From Rhodopirellula sp. (GTDB lineage Bacteria > Planctomycetota > Planctomycetia > Pirellulales > Pirellulaceae), in the NCBI GenBank assembly GCA_002701385.1, contig NZVD01000057.1:1-46185 (forward strand): a stretch of 46,185 nucleotides of DNA, given 5' to 3'. A program made the position numbers and the translations under genes. Below the pieces are notes generated by a model. The model was given only the letters and a program-made list of their open reading frames with translations. It was not told the DNA's origin and ran no database searches. Below, piece after piece: positions 38,016 through 46,185 of the stretch (positions are counted from its first letter, which is position 1; every line of letters starts with the position of its first letter).

Positions 38016-39158
38016 TTACACTTCAGAAGAAGTCTCCTCAAAAACCTTGTCATAGATGCGATACGTCTTATCCACGGTACACCCTGCTCGGGCTAGGGAC
38101 TTATAGGACAGATGATTACTTTCCAGTACCCACGACACTTCCAGATGATCGACGGTCCACGTATTCCAAAGATCTTTCAGACGGGAAACCAAGACGACTC
38201 CGAGCCCCCATTTCTGGTACTCGGGCAACACATTGGCGCTGATCAGCCTCATCTTAGTAATCTTCTTCCGCTTCGTAAACAACTTGTATCCAAACGGGAA
38301 GAGCTTACCTCCGATTTCCTTAATCACTTCGTTGTAATCCAACAGAACTACGCTGGCTCCGATGACCTTTCCGTCCGCTTCAATGAAGGTTGTCAATTCC
38401 GGAACAATGAGGAACTTCAGGCCTTTCGCAATATGTTCCAATTCGGCATCACTCATAGGAACAAAACCCCACGTCCCAACCAGTGATTTGTTATAGATAT
38501 CCAGAAATGTCCGAACATCTTCTTTAAACCGTTTCTTATCTAGTGTCCTCAGTTTTAGATTGAATTTCTCTTTGGCAATGTCCACAACACGGAACATTTT
38601 CGGGTCGAGTCGATCCACAATATCCGTAGGTGCATAGAACGCCACCATATCCTCCACCTTACTGAGCCCGTAATCCTCGAATAGCCGAGCATAGTATTTC
38701 GGGTTGTAGGTCATCATGAAACAAGGAGGGCTATGCCAACCATCAATCAGTAATCCCACTTCATAATTCATTCCTGGGTTTACCGGGCCCCGCATGTGAT
38801 GGATCTCTCGGTCCGCAAGCCAGTCACGTACTGTATCGAACAGGGCGTCAGCAACCTCCTGATCATCAATCGACTCAAACAAGCCAAAGAATCCAAGTCT
38901 CTCATCGAAACGCTCAATGTGCCCTTGGTTTACGATTGCTTGAATACGACCAACCACCTTACCATCGCGAATCGCAATAAAAGTCTGTGTCTCATTGATG
39001 TCGTGAAACGGATGTTTAGAGAATCCGGCTCGTTCCTTCAAGTCCATCAATAACGGCGGACACCACATTTCATCACCGGCATATATCTCTTGAGCCAGTT
39101 GGATGAATTGTTTTTTTTCCCGGCGAGATTCAACCGGTTTGACGGTGATCGATGTCAT
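38016..39158 (-). CDS. GNAT-like N-acetyltransferase family protein (YghO-like)
   Basis: The 380-residue protein resembles the large GNAT-fold proteins annotated as YghO-like: DEMWCPPLLMDLKERAGFSKHPF near the start, a MRGPVNPGMNYEVGLLIDGWHSPPCFMMTYNPKYY segment at about 120-155, and a GNAT fold in the C-terminal half (RLISANVLPEYQKWGLGVVLVSRL). It may transfer an acyl group, but no substrate is known. ATG 39164 is an equal alternative start; a TTG at 39197 is unlikely. It is 4 nt ahead of the SDR gene. Confidence 0.75.
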   Translation of the reverse strand: MTSITVKPVESRREKKQFIQLAQEIYAGDEMWCPPLLMDLKERAGFSKHPFHDINETQTFIAIRDGKVVGRIQAIVNQGHIERFDERLGFFGLFESIDDQEVADALFDTVRDWLADREIHHMRGPVNPGMNYEVGLLIDGWHSPPCFMMTYNPKYYARLFEDYGLSKVEDMVAFYAPTDIVDRLDPKMFRVVDIAKEKFNLKLRTLDKKRFKEDVRTFLDIYNKSLVGTWGFVPMSDAELEHIAKGLKFLIVPELTTFIEADGKVIGASVVLLDYNEVIKEIGGKLFPFGYKLFTKRKKITKMRLISANVLPEYQKWGLGVVLVSRLKDLWNTWTVDHLEVSWVLESNHLSYKSLARAGCTVDKTYRIYDKVFEETSSEV

Positions 39159-39333
39159 AAACATGCTCACTTCTGTAGGGCAAACTGTGTAGTTCAACCT
39201 CTAATTGTTCGAGCGCAGAGCCTATAAGGTCGTGAGTTTTTACATCTCTGTTATCCAGAAGATTGGGGGCCCCTGGTATTATCGTCACAATCTATAGAAC
39301 ACGTCCATTTTCGCAACGCGCAGCATCAGATCG

Positions 39334-42300
39334 CTACTCGTCAAATTTATGACCTTTGTCGTGACGTATGATACGTTCCAGATTCGATTCGGTAGCTAAG
39401 TGATCATGAGGTCCACCCAAGGCGGTACGTTCATCGGCCACTTCGTCTAGAGAAGCCGCTAAGGTCTCATCACTTTTTTGTTTGCTGTCTTTGGAAGCAA
39501 AGTACTTCCCAAGAGGGCTACTCAGAATAGCTGGCAGGAATAATAAATCTCCCAGTAAGGCGGCGGCCAATAGAGTCAGCATGAGGACGCCGAATCTTTG
39601 TGTTGGAGTAAAGGAACTCAACGCAAACACGCTAAGCCCCAAACCACCGATCAATGTGGTTTGAGTCATCGCTGCTCCACAGCGTTGATAAGCGAGCATT
39701 AGTGCGCCTCTACGAGCGAGCCCTTTATTAAGTCCCTTTCTAAACCAGGTCAGAAAGTGAATCGTATCATCCACCGCCACTCCCATGGCCACACTGGCTG
39801 TCATCATCGATCCGATATCCAAGGCAGCTCCTAGATGTCCCATCAGGCCAAACACCAGAATTACGGGAAATACGTTCGGGATCATGGAGACCATACCGCC
39901 ACGAATATTGGCAAAGTTGGTTGGACTCAAACGCCCATTACGCATCATGACCATCATCACAATCGCGATCATCACAAACGCGAGTCCGATACTTTCAATC
40001 AGGCTATTGAGCAACTCATTCTGAGCTTTGTAGACAATTGGCACGACGCCCGTATAAACGATGTCGAATCCTGAATCCACGTTTTCTTCCGAGTTCAAAA
40101 CCTCAGCGAGCCCCTCACTCTCAAAATTCCCAATGTCGATAAAATTCTTGGAGTGGTTAGCGATCAACTGTTTATCAAAGACTGGATGATCTCCAACCGA
40201 GATCACGTAGTCATAATTTGACAGTCTTGTTTCCCACTGTTCTTCCGATAATTGACCAAGCATTTCCGCCGTTCGATCATTTTCTGGATCCAACCACCAC
40301 AGCTGATTCGGGTGACGAGGGTGATTATAAAACCCTTTCACCAATAACAGAGAATTCAACGTCCTGGAAAACAGCCCCACGGCATCCACGGACGTCTGAG
40401 TGGACTTATTTCCAGATGAGGCCTGTGTAGTGTCACTCGTTTCTTGATCTTTCACCAATGGACGAGTCGGATCAGCTCCGATCACCAGTACCTTATTCTT
40501 ATCAAAGAAAACGTTTTCCGCGTTGTAGGTATCGCTTCCGGCACCGCGATCAGCTTCGAATCGATGTAAGAGATAATTGCGGAATTGATAAGCCATTTCA
40601 ATCGGTTCAACGACCGTCTTCAAGCTGGTGACAAATTCTCCATAATCGACATCATTCAAGGCTCCCAATCGCAGGCTAATACGCCATAACTCCAGTCGCT
40701 CTTCCTCTGACAATGATTCGTATGCCAGATAATCTTCTTCCATTAATTGTTGGACGCTCTGTTCCAATATCGAGTTGGTTGTGGAACGCACGGTACGTGA
40801 GGATGCTGGAGGCAACTCTGGTGCAAAAGTAACAGCAGACATCCCCTGGCCAATCACATCCTGTCCGGCATCTCCAAAGACCTCTTCAACCGCCAACTGG
40901 ATGCTTTCAACCAACTCGACTCGTTCTAACAAAGTCAGCTGATATTTTTGATGATTGCGTTGAGCAACTGTTTCCGGTGGACTATCAATACGCTCCTGAC
41001 GACTCGGCAAGGCGGTTTCAGAATCTACTTTGACAACCATCTCCATTGGAGTCAGTTTGCCAAAGTTCTTTTCCATCCACTCGTAGTCACGAATAATCTT
41101 TGCCTGTCCATCAAACAACTTGAGCAGCTGAACTGACATATTGACTTTGGTCAGGCCCCAGATCGAAAAGCCAAGCACGCAAAATCCAAGACAAATAACT
41201 AACCTATAGTTATCCATCACCGTCTCTCCCACTCGCATCCAAAACCGAGTTAAGAGTGAGTCTTCATTTTGTTTCTTCTTTTTCCCATTTGGCTTATTGA
41301 ACTTTGGTACCCAAAGTTTCAAGGCCGCCGGCAGGTAAGTGAATAGCAGAATCAGTGTCGCTAACACACCAAGTCCCGAGTACAGACCAAAGTTCTTAAT
41401 GGGCGTTAGATTACTGATGTAAAGGGAAAACAATCCCAGAGCGGTTGTAAAGGAGGCAATCGCACAAGGCCAGGCTCCATGTGACAAAGCACTTTCACTG
41501 GCGCGCAATTCTCCCTCTTCGAAGACAGCATCACGGTAATAATTCACGATATGAACTGCGCCGGAGATTCCGAGTACATAGACCAGCGACGGCATGGAGA
41601 GTAAGACGGAATCGACAATCCCGCCGGCATACCCCACGATCGCCATACTCATGAGTGCTCCGACACCACCGACAAAAAACACCATCAATGTCACGTTAAA
41701 GCTGCGGAAACTGAGGTAGGAGAGTGAGACGCCCAGAATCACGGACAGTCCAACAAGACGCCCAAGTGTAATCTGTCCTTCTTCATCGATGGAGGCATTG
41801 TCTACCGGCGGGCCTCCCATCCGGATGACTTTCCCTTCAAGCTTGGCTTCGGTTGCCCACGGAGCCATCGATGGCTTCGGAGGTGCAACGACTCCGGATT
41901 CTTCTGCCAGAGCAACTAACTTACCTCTTGGTTCTTTACCGATTCCCCGACCAACCACTTTTTTCAGATTGGCTTCACCGAGGTCACTAAGTGTTACAAC
42001 AATACAAGTTTGTCGTGGTGGCGCCTCAACGTTGATTTGGTCAAAGAATTGATACCACACAGCAGCCCGTTCCGACGCGGTAGCGTTATTCAATAATTCC
42101 CGCTCCCCACCGAATTGCTCTTCAACAACCTGATTGACATAGTCTTCTAAGGTCGCTTCCCAACCAGGCGGGAAGGCTGCAAGCTTCTCTTCAGACAAGG
42201 CTTCAACAAAAGCTTGAGGTGTCCAATTGAAACCAGGTAAATTAGCCGGAGCAAAGAGAGTCCCGGTTAATCGGCTATACGCAAGTTGTTCAGCGTAGGC

Positions 42301-43128
42301 CTGCCGATTTTCATCGGACATGTTTTGTCCACGCGGGAGTAATATGCCATTAGCACCAGCTAACTCTTCAATCGCATCCGGCCCCGATCTCACCGAGGTA
42401 AAGTAGCGCGAGGTTAGTTTTCGAGGATCATCATAGAAGTCATTCGATTCTCCTGTCTCACGAAACTGCTCACCGAACTGATCGACGGCCACCGCATCGA
42501 CGGTGATGTCTTTCAGAACTCCTCGGCGAAATGACCGCTTTAGATTGGCAATGACATCATCAGTTTCATTCGATCGCCACAGCGTTCCATCTTCCGTAAT
42601 GAAGTAGGACTTATTGTCTTTACCTTTGAGCCACTTTTCACCACGTCCCGCAAAATCAAAGTTGTAGTCATCCAGATCGTAGGCGTAGAGCCCCAATTCA
42701 TCAGCAACTTCGCGAGCTCGAAACAACTCAATAGCATACTCTCGCTCATAAATTGCCTTCTCGAGTTCGTCTCCTTCAAGCTTCGGATCGATGGGCCCCT
42801 GCAATTCGGGATCAATTACAATCTCGCTCCTGAGTTTCTCGACCAGCAGCTGAAAGCTCTCATCCTTTTCATTACAGCCTTCCCAGGTAACAACAATAAA
42901 TTGCTCACCCATGAAGTGCTTTCCGAACCAGTTCAACTGCTGGGTTTCGGGGTAATCCGAAGGAAGCCAATTCTTGACGTCATTTTGCATATTCTCCATG
43001 GCTGTCCGAGAGCCACGAAGTGCAAAGGGAACGAGAAAGCAAACAACCATAAGCACTAGCAACGCATTCGACACTCCCAGAATAGGAGCTTTGCGATTGA
43101 GCAATGGTAGTTTTTCGTTTTCGGACAA
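39334..43128 (-). CDS. MMPL/RND-type transporter, very large
   Basis: The 1264-residue protein has a TM helix near 15-38, a large periplasmic loop (about 40-460), a bundle of helices (about 460-620, with GGVGALMSMAIVGYAGGIVDSVLLSMPSLVYVLGISGAVHIVNYYRD), a second TM near 660, a second loop and a final bundle. That bundle has VAVDDTIHFLTWFRKGLNKG and PTQRFGVLMLTLLAAALLGDLLFLPAIL. The architecture is that of MMPL/RND exporters with an SSD-like domain, possibly moving lipids or hopanoid-like molecules. The periplasmic loops are unusually long. It stands alone with a 509-nt upstream gap shared with the divergent SEC-C gene. Confidence 0.88.
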   Translation of the reverse strand: MSENEKLPLLNRKAPILGVSNALLVLMVVCFLVPFALRGSRTAMENMQNDVKNWLPSDYPETQQLNWFGKHFMGEQFIVVTWEGCNEKDESFQLLVEKLRSEIVIDPELQGPIDPKLEGDELEKAIYEREYAIELFRAREVADELGLYAYDLDDYNFDFAGRGEKWLKGKDNKSYFITEDGTLWRSNETDDVIANLKRSFRRGVLKDITVDAVAVDQFGEQFRETGESNDFYDDPRKLTSRYFTSVRSGPDAIEELAGANGILLPRGQNMSDENRQAYAEQLAYSRLTGTLFAPANLPGFNWTPQAFVEALSEEKLAAFPPGWEATLEDYVNQVVEEQFGGERELLNNATASERAAVWYQFFDQINVEAPPRQTCIVVTLSDLGEANLKKVVGRGIGKEPRGKLVALAEESGVVAPPKPSMAPWATEAKLEGKVIRMGGPPVDNASIDEEGQITLGRLVGLSVILGVSLSYLSFRSFNVTLMVFFVGGVGALMSMAIVGYAGGIVDSVLLSMPSLVYVLGISGAVHIVNYYRDAVFEEGELRASESALSHGAWPCAIASFTTALGLFSLYISNLTPIKNFGLYSGLGVLATLILLFTYLPAALKLWVPKFNKPNGKKKKQNEDSLLTRFWMRVGETVMDNYRLVICLGFCVLGFSIWGLTKVNMSVQLLKLFDGQAKIIRDYEWMEKNFGKLTPMEMVVKVDSETALPSRQERIDSPPETVAQRNHQKYQLTLLERVELVESIQLAVEEVFGDAGQDVIGQGMSAVTFAPELPPASSRTVRSTTNSILEQSVQQLMEEDYLAYESLSEEERLELWRISLRLGALNDVDYGEFVTSLKTVVEPIEMAYQFRNYLLHRFEADRGAGSDTYNAENVFFDKNKVLVIGADPTRPLVKDQETSDTTQASSGNKSTQTSVDAVGLFSRTLNSLLLVKGFYNHPRHPNQLWWLDPENDRTAEMLGQLSEEQWETRLSNYDYVISVGDHPVFDKQLIANHSKNFIDIGNFESEGLAEVLNSEENVDSGFDIVYTGVVPIVYKAQNELLNSLIESIGLAFVMIAIVMMVMMRNGRLSPTNFANIRGGMVSMIPNVFPVILVFGLMGHLGAALDIGSMMTASVAMGVAVDDTIHFLTWFRKGLNKGLARRGALMLAYQRCGAAMTQTTLIGGLGLSVFALSSFTPTQRFGVLMLTLLAAALLGDLLFLPAILSSPLGKYFASKDSKQKSDETLAASLDEVADERTALGGPHDHLATESNLERIIRHDKGHKFDE

Positions 43129-43637
43129 TGCTATTACCTAATTACCGTACGATTCATCAACAAGTTGTGCGCGCATAGCATGACTGTCGGTAAGTATAAA
43201 AGAGTACCGATGGCATTCTCATACGTCTATATCAATGTAGTTTATTGATTCGATGATTCAGCATGAATCAGTTGGACCACATCGCCCCTCTTACCCAAAC
43301 CACCAAAAACGCAGGAAAAACTTGAAGGGAATATATCAGTTGAGCCGCTTGGGGGTTTATTCCCAGTAATTCTTCAACGTGGTACCATGCTATAAATTGG
43401 CTTGAATTAGTCAAACACAGCTGCCAAGTTATCGACTCGGCCCCGTACACCTGTAATTCACAACTTCGCTTCTATATATAGAAACCATCTGGATATCATT
43501 CCTGTTATGAGTTTCAAATATATCGCTGACGACCAGCAGACTACGCGGCACGATAGACTACCCAGGTAATACGCAGTCTGTTAGGTATTAATACTCAATT
43601 ATCACACAAATCCTAAGACAGCTCCGGATCCAACTTA
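43129..43637. other. Intergenic region between divergent RND and SEC-C genes
   Basis: The 509 bp hold no convincing coding frame. A perfect 14-bp palindrome TTCTATATATAGAA lies at 43470-43483. Both promoters must lie here, but I cannot place them. A 60-codon minus-strand frame (43268-43450) with a hydrophobic end is present but not convincing. Confidence 0.5.
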
Positions 43638-45749
43638 ATGGCACTTACACCAAATGATTTCTGCCCTTGTGGTAGTGGCGACAAAATTCGATTTTGCTGC
43701 GGTAAAGAAGTCGTAAAAGAACTCGATAAACTCTCAGCAGCAATCGAGGGTGAGCAATACATCGCGGCACTCAAACAGATCGAATCACTTGTCGAAGAGA
43801 AAGGCAACCTCGCCTGTTTACTGGCCTTTCGAGGTATCGCCTTGATGGCGACCGGCCAAATCGATGCCGCCCAGGAGAATGCTCGCGAGTTCCTGGACAT
43901 TGAACCGGAAAACTCAACGGCCTGGGCACAACGTGCCATTACCAGTGCTGACGAACCACACAAAGTGATGGAGTATGTTCAGAAGTGTCTTGAGTTCTCG
44001 TCGACCGAGCAAATCCCTCAGTTAATCCTTCCGGCAATCCAAGGCGTTACTGACGCACTCTTCGCTTCAGGCAATCTGTTCGCTGCCTTTTCACACCTAA
44101 CTCTGGCATCGGCGATCTCGCGTGGCAACCAACAGGCGGTCATGCGAATGTTTCAGTTTGTTCAAAATCCAGATTATCCTCTGCTACTGAAACAACGACT
44201 TCCACTTCCTCCAAAATCCGAAGACGCAGCCTGGGCTGAATCCTATGATCAGATTTTCGAATTATCCCGACGTGGTGCCTGGTTCCTCGCTCTGGATAAA
44301 GTCGAAGATCTGCTTGAGGAAAATGAAGGCGATGAAACGCTGTTGAAAGCCGCCGCTGTCCTGAATACTTACTTGGGGCAAGATGAAGGAGCCGACGTCT
44401 GGCGCCAATATATTGCCACTCAGGAATCTACTTCGAATGAAGCGATCGAAGCAGAAGCCTACGCACAAATGCTCGAAAACCAATCCAACCCGGACGTTCA
44501 ACCGATCCACCGAATCACCTATCTGATCGATGACCTTGATCAAATCCAGGAATTACTAGTCGCCAGCGACCAGGCACGCCTCGTCCCATCACCCGGATTC
44601 TCTAATGAAGACCCCGACAATCCGCCTCCGCGAGCGGTCTTCGTTTTAACTGACCGAGAACAACCGGAAAGTGGAGTCAACCTGACGCTCGATCAAATCC
44701 CCAAAGGTGTCGCTTCAGTCTATCTATTTGGTAAGCAAACGGATCAGGATGCTCGTATTGAACTCGTCCCCAGTACGCTTGGGGGAGAAGAAGAAGCAGG
44801 TAAGTTGTTGGGCGACATCTCCGACGGAAATCTCGGGAAACAGGATTCTACCGAAGAGATCTCCAAAGTCCCCGTACTTACCGATGCGATGGCATGGAAT
44901 CCGGTTTTCCCGGACGACACTCCTCAGGAAAAAATCCAGGAGTTATCGCTGGAACATCGCAATCAAAGCCTGACCGATACATTTCCCAAAATCAAATTGG
45001 CAGCCCTCGGTGGCATAACACCCGAAGAAGCTTCCGTTGACTTTGAAGCACGTATCAAATTAGACGCCTGTCTGTTGATCATCGAATCGAATTTACAGTG
45101 CCGTGATCACAACGCGACGCTCAATGATGTTCGCACGGCTTTGGGACTGGATGTGATTGAGTCGGAAGACCCCACCGATGTCGATCTCAATCAGGTCCCC
45201 GACATTCGTCTGGCTAGATATGATGTATCAAAGCTTACAACGCAGCAATTGGGTGATGTTTACCAGAGATGTTTCTTTGTCGGCTTCCGTCGTGGCTTCA
45301 TGCAGGCCGCTGAAGAAATCGTAAGTCGCGACGAAAAACCGGAACACATCAACCTGTCCGATGTCTACGCCGCTCTACTTGATACCCGTGACAACATCGA
45401 AGAACGATTGGAATTAGTTGAACAAGCCAAAGCCGCTGTTCTCGCTCAAGAACAATCTCCGGCAGCCTGGTTATTAAGAGAAATTCCGCTGCGATTGATC
45501 AATCAGGAAGCTCAGGTTGCATCCGACCTGATCCGAAAACTTGAAACAGATCACATCAATGAACCGGGCATTGCTGAGCAGTTATACGGGCTGTTAGTGC
45601 AAATGGGAGTCATGAACCCAGATGGGTCACAGGCTGTTCCTGGAGCACCTCCTGCTACAGCCGGAGACAGTGGCGGAATCTGGACTCCAGGATCTGATGC
45701 AGGTCCCGGTAAGAGCTCCGAAGGTTCCGGTTTATGGGTTCCTGATTAA
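43638..45749 (+). CDS. SEC-C motif and TPR-like protein
   Basis: The 703-residue protein begins with a SEC-C zinc motif, CPCGSGDKIRFCCG (C9, C11, C20, C21), as found at the end of SecA. A long alpha-helical region with TPR-like patterns follows (LLAFRGIALMATGQIDAAQENAREFLDIEPENSTAWAQRA at about 55-95). It has no other recognisable domain in about 100-640. The last 40 residues contain two similar tryptophan motifs, GGIWTPG and GSGLWVPD, in a Gly/Ser-rich tail. The role is unknown; SEC-C motifs often mediate contacts with the translation or secretion machinery. Confidence 0.82.
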   Translation: MALTPNDFCPCGSGDKIRFCCGKEVVKELDKLSAAIEGEQYIAALKQIESLVEEKGNLACLLAFRGIALMATGQIDAAQENAREFLDIEPENSTAWAQRAITSADEPHKVMEYVQKCLEFSSTEQIPQLILPAIQGVTDALFASGNLFAAFSHLTLASAISRGNQQAVMRMFQFVQNPDYPLLLKQRLPLPPKSEDAAWAESYDQIFELSRRGAWFLALDKVEDLLEENEGDETLLKAAAVLNTYLGQDEGADVWRQYIATQESTSNEAIEAEAYAQMLENQSNPDVQPIHRITYLIDDLDQIQELLVASDQARLVPSPGFSNEDPDNPPPRAVFVLTDREQPESGVNLTLDQIPKGVASVYLFGKQTDQDARIELVPSTLGGEEEAGKLLGDISDGNLGKQDSTEEISKVPVLTDAMAWNPVFPDDTPQEKIQELSLEHRNQSLTDTFPKIKLAALGGITPEEASVDFEARIKLDACLLIIESNLQCRDHNATLNDVRTALGLDVIESEDPTDVDLNQVPDIRLARYDVSKLTTQQLGDVYQRCFFVGFRRGFMQAAEEIVSRDEKPEHINLSDVYAALLDTRDNIEERLELVEQAKAAVLAQEQSPAAWLLREIPLRLINQEAQVASDLIRKLETDHINEPGIAEQLYGLLVQMGVMNPDGSQAVPGAPPATAGDSGGIWTPGSDAGPGKSSEGSGLWVPD

Positions 45750-45850
45750 CGGTCCGTCTGATTACCACTGACACAAACCTCCGACCTCTCAAAATCTGTA
45801 GTACTTAAGAATAAGAACTTGTAACCAGTGCTTTTCCGAGGCAACGAACC

Positions 45851-46185
45851 ATGAGCAACGAGAGCGACGATGCTGACCTACAGTGGATGCGTCATGCGAT
45901 CGACGTTGCCCGACGAGGTCAAGGAGCGGTGGAACCCAACCCAATGGTTGGATGTGTTCTGATAAAAGACGGGCAACTTCTCGCAGAAGGTTGGCATGAA
46001 GCCTTTGGGCAAGCACATGCCGAAGTCAATGCGCTAAAGCAGGTATCAGGACAGGATCTTTCCGATGTCACAATGTATGTGACACTAGAGCCTTGTAGCC
46101 ATCAGGGTAAAACTCCACCTTGCAGCCAGACTGTTGTTCAATCCGGCATACAACGAGTTGTGATCGCTATGCAGGATCCTTTCCC
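45851..46185 (+). CDS. ribD: Riboflavin biosynthesis bifunctional deaminase/reductase, 5' part
   Basis: The gene starts at ATG 45851 and runs off the window after 111 codons. The visible part is the deaminase domain of RibD, which removes an amino group from the pyrimidine intermediate of riboflavin synthesis: the zinc ligands HAE at 56-58 and PCSHQGKTPPC (C82 and C91) are present, with NPMVGCVLI at 30-38. The C-terminal reductase domain, if present, is outside the window. It lies 101 nt after the SEC-C gene and has no FMN riboswitch-like structure in the short gap. Confidence 0.93.
   Translation, partial: MSNESDDADLQWMRHAIDVARRGQGAVEPNPMVGCVLIKDGQLLAEGWHEAFGQAHAEVNALKQVSGQDLSDVTMYVTLEPCSHQGKTPPCSQTVVQSGIQRVVIAMQDPF

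Noticed and set aside
43268-43450. 60-codon minus-strand frame with a hydrophobic end
   Set aside because: It has no ribosome site, an odd composition and no family resemblance; it is likely a chance frame in the RND/SEC-C gap.
45750-45850. FMN riboswitch before ribD
   Set aside because: The gap is only 101 bp and no conserved RFN element sequence or multi-stem pattern is visible.
45789-46016. 75-codon minus-strand frame opposite ribD
   Set aside because: It is antisense to ribD, whose zinc motifs are clear.

Overview
The window reads as a chromosomal segment of a moderate-GC member of the Planctomycetes (order Planctomycetales). The evidence is the density of families typical of that phylum: four DUF1501 proteins, two DUF1549/DUF1553 (PSCyt2/PSD1) proteins, a Minf_1886-family protein, a truncated-type neutral ceramidase, ThuA and Tat-exported Gfo/Idh/MocA proteins, a tig-clpP-clpP operon, and few strong Shine-Dalgarno sites. 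No rRNA, phage, IS element, CRISPR array or integrase is visible. The genus cannot be fixed from this sequence alone.

Region 1 (1-17.5 kb) is mostly housekeeping. The 3' end of a Gly/Met-repeat PVC-type protein converges on a minus-strand group: ricT, Minf_1886 family, an unlisted 45-residue membrane peptide and a Ser/Thr kinase. Next come a secreted prenyltransferase-repeat protein, an orphan groES, transketolase, and on the plus strand a membrane protein, a SlyX-like coiled coil and an APC permease. A DUF255 thioredoxin-like protein, an FHA protein, tRNA-Gly(GCC) and the tig-clpP1-clpP2 protein-quality operon follow.

Region 2 (17.5-36.7 kb) is an unbroken minus-strand run of mainly exported proteins. 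In transcription order it holds two tandem DUF1501 paralogues, a BIG2/DUF1549/DUF1553 protein, a metallo-beta-lactamase-fold protein and a third DUF1501; then Gfo/Idh/MocA, ceramidase-like and ThuA proteins ending at a hairpin terminator; then a PSCyt1/DUF1549/DUF1553 protein, a fourth DUF1501 and a beta-propeller di-heme cytochrome; and finally a coiled-coil lipoprotein. Very short gaps (1-4 nt) support several operon joints. Together they look like periplasmic, Tat/Sec-exported machinery whose substrate is unknown.

Region 3 (36.7-46.2 kb) starts with a short intergenic repeat cluster (a 13-15 bp GTG[C/A]CACCCACTC element, three direct copies and one inverted) upstream of the first DUF1501 gene. 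It then holds an extended SDR, a GNAT-like protein, a very large MMPL/RND transporter, a SEC-C/TPR-like protein and the 5' end of ribD, which runs off the window.

The less ordinary parts are the PSD1/DUF1501 export cluster with its embedded MBL hydrolase, the upstream repeat cluster, RicT with arginine-rich tails, and the divergent ClpP pair. All function statements are from motif reading; no database search was possible.
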